Part shown: piece by piece, positions 5,864 to 11,349 of the stretch | Layout: the number at the start of each line of letters is the position of its first letter | Position numbering within the stretch: position 1 is the stretch's first letter | Assembly (NCBI GenBank): GCA_007120485.1 | Contig: SKNP01000440.1 | Location: forward strand, 1-11,349 | Direction: 5' to 3' | DNA: 11,349 nt | From: Nitriliruptoraceae bacterium | GTDB lineage: Bacteria > Actinomycetota > Nitriliruptoria > Nitriliruptorales > Nitriliruptoraceae | Program-made: the position numbers and the translations under genes | The notes under the pieces: model-generated | The model's input: only the letters and a program-made list of their open reading frames with translations | Database searches by the model: none | Told to the model about the DNA's origin: nothing

Positions 5864-7866
5864 AGCGAGGATCCTGTCGCGGCGACCGGACCGTCCTGGT
5901 CGGGGTCGGTGGCCGGTTCGAAGGCCAGCAACGGGGTCCCGGTGTCGACCCGATCACCGACCTGCACGTGCAACGTGGTCACCCGGCCGTCGCTCGGGGC
6001 AGTGATCGGGTGCTCCATCTTCATCGCTTCCACCACCGCCAGGGTGGCACCGGCCGTGACCGGCTCGCCGGCGTCCACCGGCAGCGCCAGTACCGAGCCC
6101 GGCAACGGCGAGGTGTAGGACGCTTCCCCGGTCGGCGCCGATGCATCGGCGTGCCGGACGGCGGGCTCGGCGACCAGTTCGAGCGTGCTCCCGTCGAGGT
6201 GGACGAAGGCGTGCGGTCGTCCGTCGGCGCGCACCGTGACGTCGGTGACCGCGTCGGTCGGAACGGGCACGTGGGTGTCTGCCACCTCGACGTCGCGGTG
6301 TCCGAGCCGCTGGCGGACGCGCGCCTGGATGGTCGCGGTCGGGTCGGCGGCGGGCTGTCGCAGCCACACCGGCCAGCCGCCCACGCCGCCTGGCCGGAAC
6401 GCGCCGAGTCGCGCCCAGGGTGAGGTCGGATCGCCCACGGGTCCGGTGCCCGTGTCGCGGTCGTGGAGCGCGACCGCTGCCGCGGCGAGGGCCTCCGCGG
6501 ACGCGCCCGCCGGACGCCAGTCGGGCAGGTGATCGCCGAGGAACGAGGTCGTCAGGTCCCCGGCGCGGAAGGCCGGATGGTCGACGACCGCTGCCAGCAG
6601 CTCCACGTTGGTGGTCACGCCCCGGACGCTGGTGTCGGCCAGGGCGACGACCATCGCGTCGCACGCGGCCGTCCGGTCGGGGGCGTGGACGATGACCTTG
6701 GCCAGCATCGGGTCGTAGTGGGAGGTGACCTCGCTGCCGGTCTCGATGCCGGCGTCGACGCGGGCGTGTTCGGGCCAGGTGAGCCCGACGATCGGGCCGG
6801 TCTGCGGCAACTGGTCGACCGGGTCCTCGGCGTACACGCGGACCTCGATCGCGTGACCGTCGGCTCGGACATCGCGCTGCTGGAGCTCGAGCGGCTCGCC
6901 GGCTGCGATCGTCAGCTGCAGTTCGACCAGGTCCAGTCCGGTGATGGCCTCGGTCACCGGGTGCTCGACCTGCAGGCGGGTGTTCATCTCCAGGAAGTAG
7001 AAGGCCGGCTCATCCCTGTCCAGGGTCGTGCCGTCGAGCAGGAACTCGACGGTGCCCGCGCCTTCGTAGCCGACAGCGGCCGCTGCGCGGACCGCGGCGT
7101 CGCCGAGCCGTGCCCGCAGCGGTCCGTCGACCGCCGGCGAGGGCGCCTCCTCGACGACCTTCTGGTGGCGTCGCTGCACCGAGCACTCCCGCTCCAGCAG
7201 GTGCACGACGTGGCCGGCACGGTCGGCCATGACCTGCACCTCGACGTGGCGAGGCCGGGCGACCAGGTGTTCGAGTAGCAGCCGGTCGTCACCGAAGGAC
7301 GCGGCGGCCTCACGTCGTGCCGCGGCCAGCGCGTCGGGCAGCGCCGCCGGGTCGTGGACCGCTCGCATCCCCTTGCCGCCACCGCCGGCGACGGCCTTGA
7401 CCAACAGGGGGAACCCGACGTCCTCGGCGGCCGCGATCAGGCGCTCGTCGCCGTCGTCGACGTCATGGCCGGGCACGACCGGCACTCCGGCCTTGGCGAG
7501 GCTGCGCTTGGCGACGGCCTTGTCGCCCATGAGCTCGATGACGTCCGCTGACGGGCCGATGAACGTCAACCCGGCGTCGGTGCAGGCCCGCGCGAAGGCC
7601 GGGCTCTCGGCGAGGAACCCGTAGCCGGGGTGGACCGCGTCACAGCCGGTCGCGGCGGCCGCGTCCAACAGCGCCGGGATGTCGAGGTAGCTCGCGCTGG
7701 CGGGCGCCGGGCCGATGCGCACGGCCGCGTCAGCGGCGGCGACGTGAGGCTCGGACGCATCCACGTCGCTGTAGACCGCGACCGTGCCGACCCCCAGACG
7801 CCGGCACGTCGCCGCGATGCGACGCGCGATCTCCCCACGGTTGGCGATCAGGACCCGTGTGATCAC
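5860..7866 (-). CDS. liuD: Methylcrotonoyl-CoA carboxylase, biotin-containing alpha subunit
   Basis: 668 residues, within the usual range. It charges biotin with bicarbonate and ATP and delivers the carboxyl to the beta subunit, which forms 3-methylglutaconyl-CoA. The biotin carboxylase domain covers about 1-445. It shows RVLIANRGEIA at 4-14, HPGYGFLAE at 79-87, the ATP-grasp loop GGGGKGM at 161-167, ERECSVQRRHQK at 225-236 and EMNTRLQVEHP at 293-303. A linker domain (about 460-590) leads to the biotinyl domain, where EAMKMEHP carries the biotin lysine, Lys616. The start is GTG 7866 with GGAAGG eight bases upstream. Acetyl-, propionyl- and geranyl-CoA carboxylases share this design. The neighbours liuB, liuC and HMG-CoA lyase make the methylcrotonyl assignment the best one. 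The last codons overlap liuE by four bases. Confidence 0.88.
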   Translation of the reverse strand: MITRVLIANRGEIARRIAATCRRLGVGTVAVYSDVDASEPHVAAADAAVRIGPAPASASYLDIPALLDAAAATGCDAVHPGYGFLAESPAFARACTDAGLTFIGPSADVIELMGDKAVAKRSLAKAGVPVVPGHDVDDGDERLIAAAEDVGFPLLVKAVAGGGGKGMRAVHDPAALPDALAAARREAAASFGDDRLLLEHLVARPRHVEVQVMADRAGHVVHLLERECSVQRRHQKVVEEAPSPAVDGPLRARLGDAAVRAAAAVGYEGAGTVEFLLDGTTLDRDEPAFYFLEMNTRLQVEHPVTEAITGLDLVELQLTIAAGEPLELQQRDVRADGHAIEVRVYAEDPVDQLPQTGPIVGLTWPEHARVDAGIETGSEVTSHYDPMLAKVIVHAPDRTAACDAMVVALADTSVRGVTTNVELLAAVVDHPAFRAGDLTTSFLGDHLPDWRPAGASAEALAAAAVALHDRDTGTGPVGDPTSPWARLGAFRPGGVGGWPVWLRQPAADPTATIQARVRQRLGHRDVEVADTHVPVPTDAVTDVTVRADGRPHAFVHLDGSTLELVAEPAVRHADASAPTGEASYTSPLPGSVLALPVDAGEPVTAGATLAVVEAMKMEHPITAPSDGRVTTLHVQVGDRVDTGTPLLAFEPATDPDQDGPVAATGSSL

Positions 7867-7893
7867 CGCATCTGCCTTCCGCTGGGTTCGAGG

Positions 7894-7899
7894 ACGCTA
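7894..7899 (-). promoter_or_regulatory. Putative -10 box of liuD
   Basis: TAGCGT on the minus strand lies 27 bases before the GTG at 7866, giving a leader of about 21 bases that holds the GGAAGG ribosome site. It suggests that liuD-liuE can be transcribed apart from liuC, from which they are separated by 151 bases. Confidence 0.4.
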
Positions 7900-7919
7900 G
7901 CACCGCCGCCCGCTGCGCC

Positions 7920-7941
7920 GACCGGGACCGGTCGTGACCGG
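7920..7941. repeat. Three GACCGG hexamers upstream of the liuD -10 box
   Basis: GACCGG occurs at 7920-7925, 7926-7931 and 7936-7941; the second copy extends to the palindrome GACCGGTC (7926-7933). They lie about 25-45 bases upstream of the proposed -10, where an activator or repressor could act. The sequence is GC-rich, and no known operator consensus is recognised, so this may be chance. Confidence 0.3.
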
Positions 7942-8017
7942 CCGTGTGTGTGGGGGTGGTCGTGTCGGGGCGGCCGCCTTGGGTCGGTGGCTCGGGGTCG
8001 ATGTTCGTGGCTCGCCG

Positions 8018-8803
8018 TCAGCCGCGGCGTTCCAGGAACGCCTGGATGCGTGTCTGTGCCTCCTCGGAGGCGCGGGCTCGGGCGATCGCCTCCAGGCGCA
8101 GCTGCTCGCTCTCCGCGGGGGACCGCGTCGCCTCGATGGCCGGGATCAGCTGCTTGATGGACCGCTGGGCGCCGGGTCCGGCCGCGACCACCGTGTCCAG
8201 GATCGCGCCGAAGGTCTCGTCGAGGTCGTCCGGCTCGCACCGCTCGTGGACGAGTCCCAGCTCGTACGCCCGGTCGGTGTCGAACACCTCGGCGGTCAGG
8301 AAGTAGCGGGTGGCGTTGGCGCGGCCGATGCGTGGCTGGACGTAGGCCGAGATCATCGCGGGGACCAGTCCCAGCCGGGCCTCGGTGAACCCGAACTTCG
8401 CGCCGCGGACCGCCACGGCGATGTCGACGCACGCCAGCAGCCCCGAGGCACCGGCGATGGCGTGGCCGTTGACACGGGCCAGTACCGGCATCGGCAGGTC
8501 GTGGACGGCGCGCAGCATCGCCTCGAACGTGCGCGAGTCGTCGACGCCGTCGGCGAGGTCCGCATCGGCCGCGGACAGCATCCAGTTGAGGTCCGCGCCG
8601 GCGGAGAACGCGTTGCCGGCGCCGGTCAGCACGACCGCCCGCACCGACGGGTCGTCCGCGAGGCGCGTGGCGGCATCGGTGACGGCGGCCATCAGCTCGC
8701 CGTCGAAGGCGTTGCGGACCTGCGGACGGTTCAGCGTCAGGGTCACGACGTCGCGTTCGTCGCGCTCCTCGAGCAGCACCGGGATGGACTCGCTGGCGGT
8801 CAT
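8018..8803 (-). CDS. liuC: Methylglutaconyl-CoA hydratase (crotonase family)
   Basis: 261 residues, the usual size. In leucine degradation it hydrates 3-methylglutaconyl-CoA to HMG-CoA, between the carboxylase and the lyase encoded on either side. The crotonase fold is shown by the oxyanion-hole segment NAFSAGADLNWM at 64-75, a signature common in LiuC-type enzymes. The second oxyanion segment is GHAIAGASGLLACVDIA at 113-129. Of the two catalytic glutamates of enoyl-CoA hydratase, the second is kept (Glu141 in FGFTEARLGLVPAMIS). The first position is Gly121, a variation I recall in LiuC-type enzymes. The C-terminal helices after residue 190 are complete. The start is ATG 8803 with AGGG five bases upstream. 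A generic enoyl-CoA hydratase is the alternative; the cluster supports liuC. Confidence 0.82.
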   Translation of the reverse strand: MTASESIPVLLEERDERDVVTLTLNRPQVRNAFDGELMAAVTDAATRLADDPSVRAVVLTGAGNAFSAGADLNWMLSAADADLADGVDDSRTFEAMLRAVHDLPMPVLARVNGHAIAGASGLLACVDIAVAVRGAKFGFTEARLGLVPAMISAYVQPRIGRANATRYFLTAEVFDTDRAYELGLVHERCEPDDLDETFGAILDTVVAAGPGAQRSIKQLIPAIEATRSPAESEQLRLEAIARARASEEAQTRIQAFLERRG

Positions 8804-8831
8804 GCGTTCCCTCGGGTCGGTGGCGGGCGGC

Positions 8832-8837
8832 AGGCTA
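8832..8837 (-). promoter_or_regulatory. Putative -10 box of liuC
   Basis: TAGCCT on the minus strand is 28 bases before the ATG at 8803, in the 70-base gap after liuB. The hexamer and distance equal those proposed for yqeY and the aminotransferase, which suggests liuC has its own promoter as well as any read-through from liuB. Confidence 0.4.
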
Positions 8838-8873
8838 CGGCGCGGGTGGGTGGGCCCGGGTGGGCCCAGCGGC

Positions 8874-10481
8874 TCACATCCGGAACACGCCCCACTGCGG
8901 CCGCTCGATCGGCGCGTTCATCGCCGTCGACAGGCCGAGGCCGAGCACGTCACGGGTCTCGGCCGGGTCGATGATGCCGTCGTCCCAGAGGCGGGCGGTC
9001 GCGTGGTAGGGGTGGCCCTCGGCGTCGTAGCGTGCACGGATCGGGTCCTTGAACGCGGCTTCGTCGGCGTCGGACCAGGTGTCCCCGGCCGCTTCGATCC
9101 CGTCGCGTTTGACGGTGGCCAGCACCGTGGCGGCCTGCTCGCCACCCATGACCGAGATGCGCGCGTTCGGCCACATCCACAGGAAGCGGGGGTCGTAGGC
9201 GCGGCCGCACATCGCGTAGTTGCCGGCGCCGAAGGAGCCACCGATGACCACGGTGAGCTTCGGCACGGTCGAGCACGCGACGGCGGTGACCATCTTGGCC
9301 CCGTCCTTGGCGATCCCGCCGGCCTCGTACTCGCGACCGACCATGAACCCGGAGATGTTCTGGAGGAACACCAGCGGGATACCGCGCTGGTTGCACAGCT
9401 CGATGAAGTGCGCGCCCTTGAGCGCCGACTCGGAGAACAGGATGCCGTCGTTGGCGACGATCCCGACCGGGTAGCCGTGGATCGAGGCGAACCCGGTGAC
9501 CAGCGTCTCGCCGTAGTGCGACTTGAACTCGTGGAACCGGGAGCCATCCACCACCCGGGCGATGACCTCGCGGACCGGGAACGGCTGACGCACGTCGCTC
9601 GGCACGATCCCGTAGAGCTCCTCCGGGTCGTGGAGCGGTGGGGCGGGGTCGGCGAGCTCGACCGGGACCTGCTTGCCGCGGTTGAGGTTGGCCACCGCGT
9701 CGCGAGCCAGCGCCAGGGCATGCCGGTCGTCGGCCGCCAGGTGGTCGACCACCCCGGAGACGCGGGCGTGGAGGTCGCCGCCGCCCAGCTCCTCCGCGCT
9801 GACCTCCTCACCGGTGGCCGCCTTCACCAGCGGCGGGCCGCCCAGGAAGATCGTGCCCTGCTCGCGGACGATGATGGACTCGTCGCTCATCGCCGGGACG
9901 TACGCGCCACCGGCGGTGCAAGAGCCCATCACCACGGCGATCTGTGGGCAGCCGAGCCCGGAGAGCTGCGCCTGGTTGCGGAAGATGCGTCCGAAGTGGT
10001 CCCGATCCGGGAACACCTCGTCCTGCAGCGGCAGGAACGCCCCGCCGGAGTCGACCAGGTAGATGCACGGCAGGTGGTTGTCGCGCGCGACCTGCTGAGC
10101 GCGCAGGTGCTTCTTGACCGTCATCGGGTAGTAGGTGCCGCCCTTGACGGTCGCGTCGTTGGCGACGACGACCACCTGGGTGCCGTGGACGTTGCCGACG
10201 CCGGTGATGATGCCGGCCCCGGGAGCGTCTCCGTCGTACATGTCCTCGGCCGCCAACGGCGACAACTCGAGGAAGGGCGACCCGGGATCGAGCAGGGCGT
10301 CGACGCGGTCGCGCGGAAGCAGCTTGCCACGGGCGACGTGGCGGTCCCTGGCCCGCCCGGAACCACCGTCGCGTGCCCGCTCGAGCCGCGTCCGCAGGTC
10401 GGCGAGCAGGGCGAGGTGGTGCTCACGGTTGGCCGTGAAGGCCGGCGCGGAGGCGTCGACGGCCGTGCCCAGCGTCTCCAT
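8874..10481 (-). CDS. liuB: Methylcrotonoyl-CoA carboxylase, carboxyltransferase beta subunit
   Basis: 535 residues, the typical length for this subunit. It transfers CO2 from the biotin of the alpha subunit to 3-methylcrotonyl-CoA. Two crotonase-like carboxyltransferase halves are visible. The N-terminal half has VVVANDATVKGGTYYPMTVKK (about 104-124), the CoA-site GSCTAGGAYVPAM at 186-198 and GGPPLVKAATGE at 214-225. The C-terminal half has FLQNISGFMVG and GGSFGAGNYAMCGRAYDPRF from about 412. These match the methylcrotonyl/geranyl-CoA type more than the propionyl-CoA type. The ATG at 10481 shares its A with the stop of the upstream yqeY gene (TGATG), and there is no Shine-Dalgarno sequence before it. 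Translation probably depends on reinitiation. AtuC (geranyl-CoA) is the main alternative, made less likely by the HMG-CoA lyase in the cluster. Confidence 0.9.
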   Translation of the reverse strand: METLGTAVDASAPAFTANREHHLALLADLRTRLERARDGGSGRARDRHVARGKLLPRDRVDALLDPGSPFLELSPLAAEDMYDGDAPGAGIITGVGNVHGTQVVVVANDATVKGGTYYPMTVKKHLRAQQVARDNHLPCIYLVDSGGAFLPLQDEVFPDRDHFGRIFRNQAQLSGLGCPQIAVVMGSCTAGGAYVPAMSDESIIVREQGTIFLGGPPLVKAATGEEVSAEELGGGDLHARVSGVVDHLAADDRHALALARDAVANLNRGKQVPVELADPAPPLHDPEELYGIVPSDVRQPFPVREVIARVVDGSRFHEFKSHYGETLVTGFASIHGYPVGIVANDGILFSESALKGAHFIELCNQRGIPLVFLQNISGFMVGREYEAGGIAKDGAKMVTAVACSTVPKLTVVIGGSFGAGNYAMCGRAYDPRFLWMWPNARISVMGGEQAATVLATVKRDGIEAAGDTWSDADEAAFKDPIRARYDAEGHPYHATARLWDDGIIDPAETRDVLGLGLSTAMNAPIERPQWGVFRM

Positions 10482-10939
10482 CAGGCGGTGAGGCGCTGCT
10501 TGGCGATGCCGGAGACGCGCGAGCCGTCCGCCTGGCCCTGGACCCGGCTCATCGTGGCCTTCATCACCTGGCCCATGGACTGTGGTCCCTCGGCGCCGAG
10601 TTCAGCGATCACCTCGTCGACGATGCGGGTGAGTTCCTCATCGCTGAGCTGCGCCGGAAGGTAGGCCTCGTACACGGCCGCTTCGGCTTCTTCGCCGGCC
10701 GCGGTCTCCTCACGTCCGGCGTCGCGGTAGGCGGCCGCCGCCTCGCGGCGACGCTTGACCTCGCTGGCGAGGACCGTCTGGACCACCTCATCGTCGAGCT
10801 TGCCCTGGGGGCTCATACCGTCCGCGGTCGCGCGGTTCTTCAGCGCGGCGACCACCATCCGCAGCGCGGAGGTGCGGGCCTTGTCGCGCGCCTTCATGGC
10901 CGTGCGCAGGTCGGCCTCGATCTGTTCGTGCAGGCTCAC
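10481..10939 (-). CDS. yqeY: GatB/YqeY domain-containing protein
   Basis: 152 residues from GTG 10939, with GAGGT four bases upstream. The frame is open for a further 94 codons, but that extension is low-complexity and has no good start. The protein begins SLHEQIEADLRTAMKARDK and contains SALRMVVAALKN near residue 25. These are the typical first helices of the YqeY family. The second helical part resembles the C-terminal tRNA-binding domain of GatB (AYLPAQLSDEELTRIVDEVI, then GQVMKATM). Stand-alone YqeY proteins have been linked to tRNA amidation or tRNA binding, but their role is not settled. No amidotransferase subunit (gatA, gatB, gatC) is in the window. Instead the gene is coupled by a TGATG overlap to the leucine-pathway carboxyltransferase, which is unusual. 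Confidence 0.85.
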   Translation of the reverse strand: MSLHEQIEADLRTAMKARDKARTSALRMVVAALKNRATADGMSPQGKLDDEVVQTVLASEVKRRREAAAAYRDAGREETAAGEEAEAAVYEAYLPAQLSDEELTRIVDEVIAELGAEGPQSMGQVMKATMSRVQGQADGSRVSGIAKQRLTA

Positions 10940-10971
10940 GGGGACCTCATCGCCAGTGGGGGTGTTGCGCG

Positions 10972-10977
10972 AGGCTA
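10972..10977 (-). promoter_or_regulatory. Putative -10 box of yqeY-liuB
   Basis: TAGCCT on the minus strand is 32 bases before the GTG at 10939, with a predicted leader of about 26 bases. It is identical to the hexamer before liuC. No convincing -35 is seen at 17 bases. Confidence 0.4.
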
Positions 10978-11046
10978 GTAAGTGGTCGCCGGGCGACGAA
11001 GGACGGCGACGGCACGAGCGGTCGGCGACCATCGGCGGCCCGGGGC

Positions 11047-11093
11047 CAGGCCGGCGGTGGGCGCCGGGGGTCGGCTCAGGCCGGTGGTGGGCG
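11047..11093. repeat. 17-bp imperfect direct repeat, 30 bases apart
   Basis: CAGGCCGGYGGTGGGCG occurs at 11047-11063 and 11077-11093 with one difference. The second copy encodes the C-terminus (RPPPA) and part of the stop of the small ORF on the minus strand. The first lies just beyond, in the same frame, with the stop TGA changed to TGG. The 30-base period is a multiple of three, like the 36-bp repeat at the other end of the window. Confidence 0.5.
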
Positions 11094-11225
11094 AAGGACC
11101 GCGCGGCGGACCCACCGGTCGATCGAGGTCTCCAGGATCCAGCGGGTCCCGAGTGCGCCGGTGGCGATGCTGCCAGCGATCCAGAGGGTCCTGGATGCAC
11201 GGCCGTGGCTGTGGGCTCCACGCAT
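11076..11225 (-). CDS. Hypothetical small protein, 49 residues
   Basis: ATG 11225 to TGA 11076. I do not recognise a family. The peptide begins MRGAHSHGRASRT, has a moderately hydrophobic stretch (TLWIAGSIATGALGTRWIL, about residues 13-31), an acidic-basic segment (ETSIDRWVRRAVLR) and ends in PPPA. This could be one short membrane-associated helix followed by an amphipathic basic helix. The main support is a strong ribosome site, AGGAAGG, eight bases before the ATG, with a promoter-like sequence further upstream. Its stop is 137 bases before the yqeY start on the same strand. A longer overlapping frame on this strand (from 11221 into yqeY) has no comparable signal. It may be real, a leader peptide or chance. 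Confidence 0.45.
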   Translation of the reverse strand: MRGAHSHGRASRTLWIAGSIATGALGTRWILETSIDRWVRRAVLRPPPA

Positions 11226-11233
11226 CACCGGAT

Positions 11234-11240
11234 CCTTCCT
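11234..11240 (-). promoter_or_regulatory. Strong ribosome binding site of the small ORF
   Basis: AGGAAGG on the minus strand is eight bases before ATG 11225. It is the best-spaced and longest Shine-Dalgarno match seen in this window and is the main reason for calling the small ORF. Confidence 0.55.
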
Positions 11241-11247
11241 ACGTGGG

Positions 11248-11271
11248 TCCCCGGGCCGGCGCGTCCGGGGA
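11248..11271. terminator. Hairpin upstream of the small ORF
   Basis: TCCCCGG and CCGGGGA form a perfect seven-pair stem around ten bases. It lies between the possible promoter (11298-11328) and the ribosome site of the small ORF, so it would be in the leader of that mRNA. It could be an attenuator, an RNA-protecting 5' stem, or the terminator of a gene outside the window. No U tract follows on either strand. Confidence 0.35.
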
Positions 11272-11297
11272 GGCGTCGGCGTTGCGGGACCGTCTCC

Positions 11298-11328
11298 TGC
11301 CTATCGGCCACAGGAGCACGGGGGTCAA
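11298..11328 (-). promoter_or_regulatory. Possible sigma-70-type promoter of the small ORF
   Basis: On the minus strand TTGACC (11328-11323) is a five-of-six match to the -35 consensus. GATAGG (11305-11300), 17 bases on, is a poor -10; the shifted TAGGCA (11303-11298) has 19-base spacing. The leader to ATG 11225 would be about 70 bases. Confidence 0.3.
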
Positions 11329-11349
11329 GCGGGCGGGGCGACCGGAACC

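Noticed and set aside
4937..6118. 393-codon open frame on the plus strand opposite the HMG-CoA lyase
   Set aside because: The opposite strand encodes a complete lyase with catalytic residues; this frame shows no family features.
7863..8432. 189-codon open frame on the minus strand overlapping liuC and the liuD start
   Set aside because: It is a shifted-frame shadow of liuC with Arg/Gly-rich composition and no motif.
8385..10664. 759-codon open frame on the plus strand opposite liuC and liuB
   Set aside because: It spans two clear genes on the other strand, has no recognisable domain or ribosome site, and reflects codon bias only.
10940..11221. 94-codon N-terminal extension of yqeY
   Set aside because: The extension is Pro/Arg/Ser-rich and has no good ribosome site, whereas GTG 10939 has GAGGT and matches the family's usual N-terminus.

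Overview
The window is very GC-rich, gene-dense bacterial DNA with strong third-position G/C bias and frequent GTG starts. The best fit is a deep-branching member of the Actinomycetota, perhaps of the Nitriliruptoria, Euzebya or Acidimicrobiia kind. This rests on general protein resemblance and on an IdeR/DtxR-type iron box, not on a marker gene, so the placement below phylum is a guess. No rRNA, tRNA, insertion sequence, CRISPR array or phage gene is visible. No gene-free stretch exceeds 300 bases.

Left part (1-2731), metal and stress: the C-terminal end of a sensor histidine kinase runs into a 36-bp tandem repeat. That repeat also carries the 3' end of a convergent ABC-transporter ATPase of the Fe(III)/FbpC-PotA type. 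The ATPase gene diverges from a DtxR/IdeR-family regulator gene. Between them lies a 15/19 match to the actinobacterial iron box, overlapping possible -10 elements on both strands. An orphan GroES-like (Cpn10) gene follows, with a promoter placed as for a leaderless mRNA.

Middle part (2732-4924, plus strand): a histidinol-phosphate-type aminotransferase, a TlpA/ResA-like thioredoxin lipoprotein with a WCGPC active site, and a 70-residue two-helix PLDc_N-type membrane protein.

Right part (4925-11349, minus strand): a leucine/isovalerate degradation (liu) cluster. In transcription order it has a 49-residue small ORF, a GatB/YqeY-domain protein, liuB (carboxyltransferase beta subunit), liuC (methylglutaconyl-CoA hydratase), liuD (biotin-dependent alpha subunit) and liuE (HMG-CoA lyase). 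Together liuB, liuD, liuC and liuE would take 3-methylcrotonyl-CoA to acetyl-CoA and acetoacetate. The isovaleryl-CoA dehydrogenase (liuA) is absent from the window. yqeY and liuB share a TGATG stop/start, and liuD and liuE share GTGA, so both pairs look translationally coupled. liuC and liuD each have their own probable -10 box.

The most interesting points are the iron box paired with a DtxR-family protein that appears to have lost most primary-site metal ligands, the tandem repeat that supplies stop codons to two convergent genes, the yqeY-liuB coupling, and the small ORF with a very good ribosome binding site. I did not find a clearly new multi-gene system.
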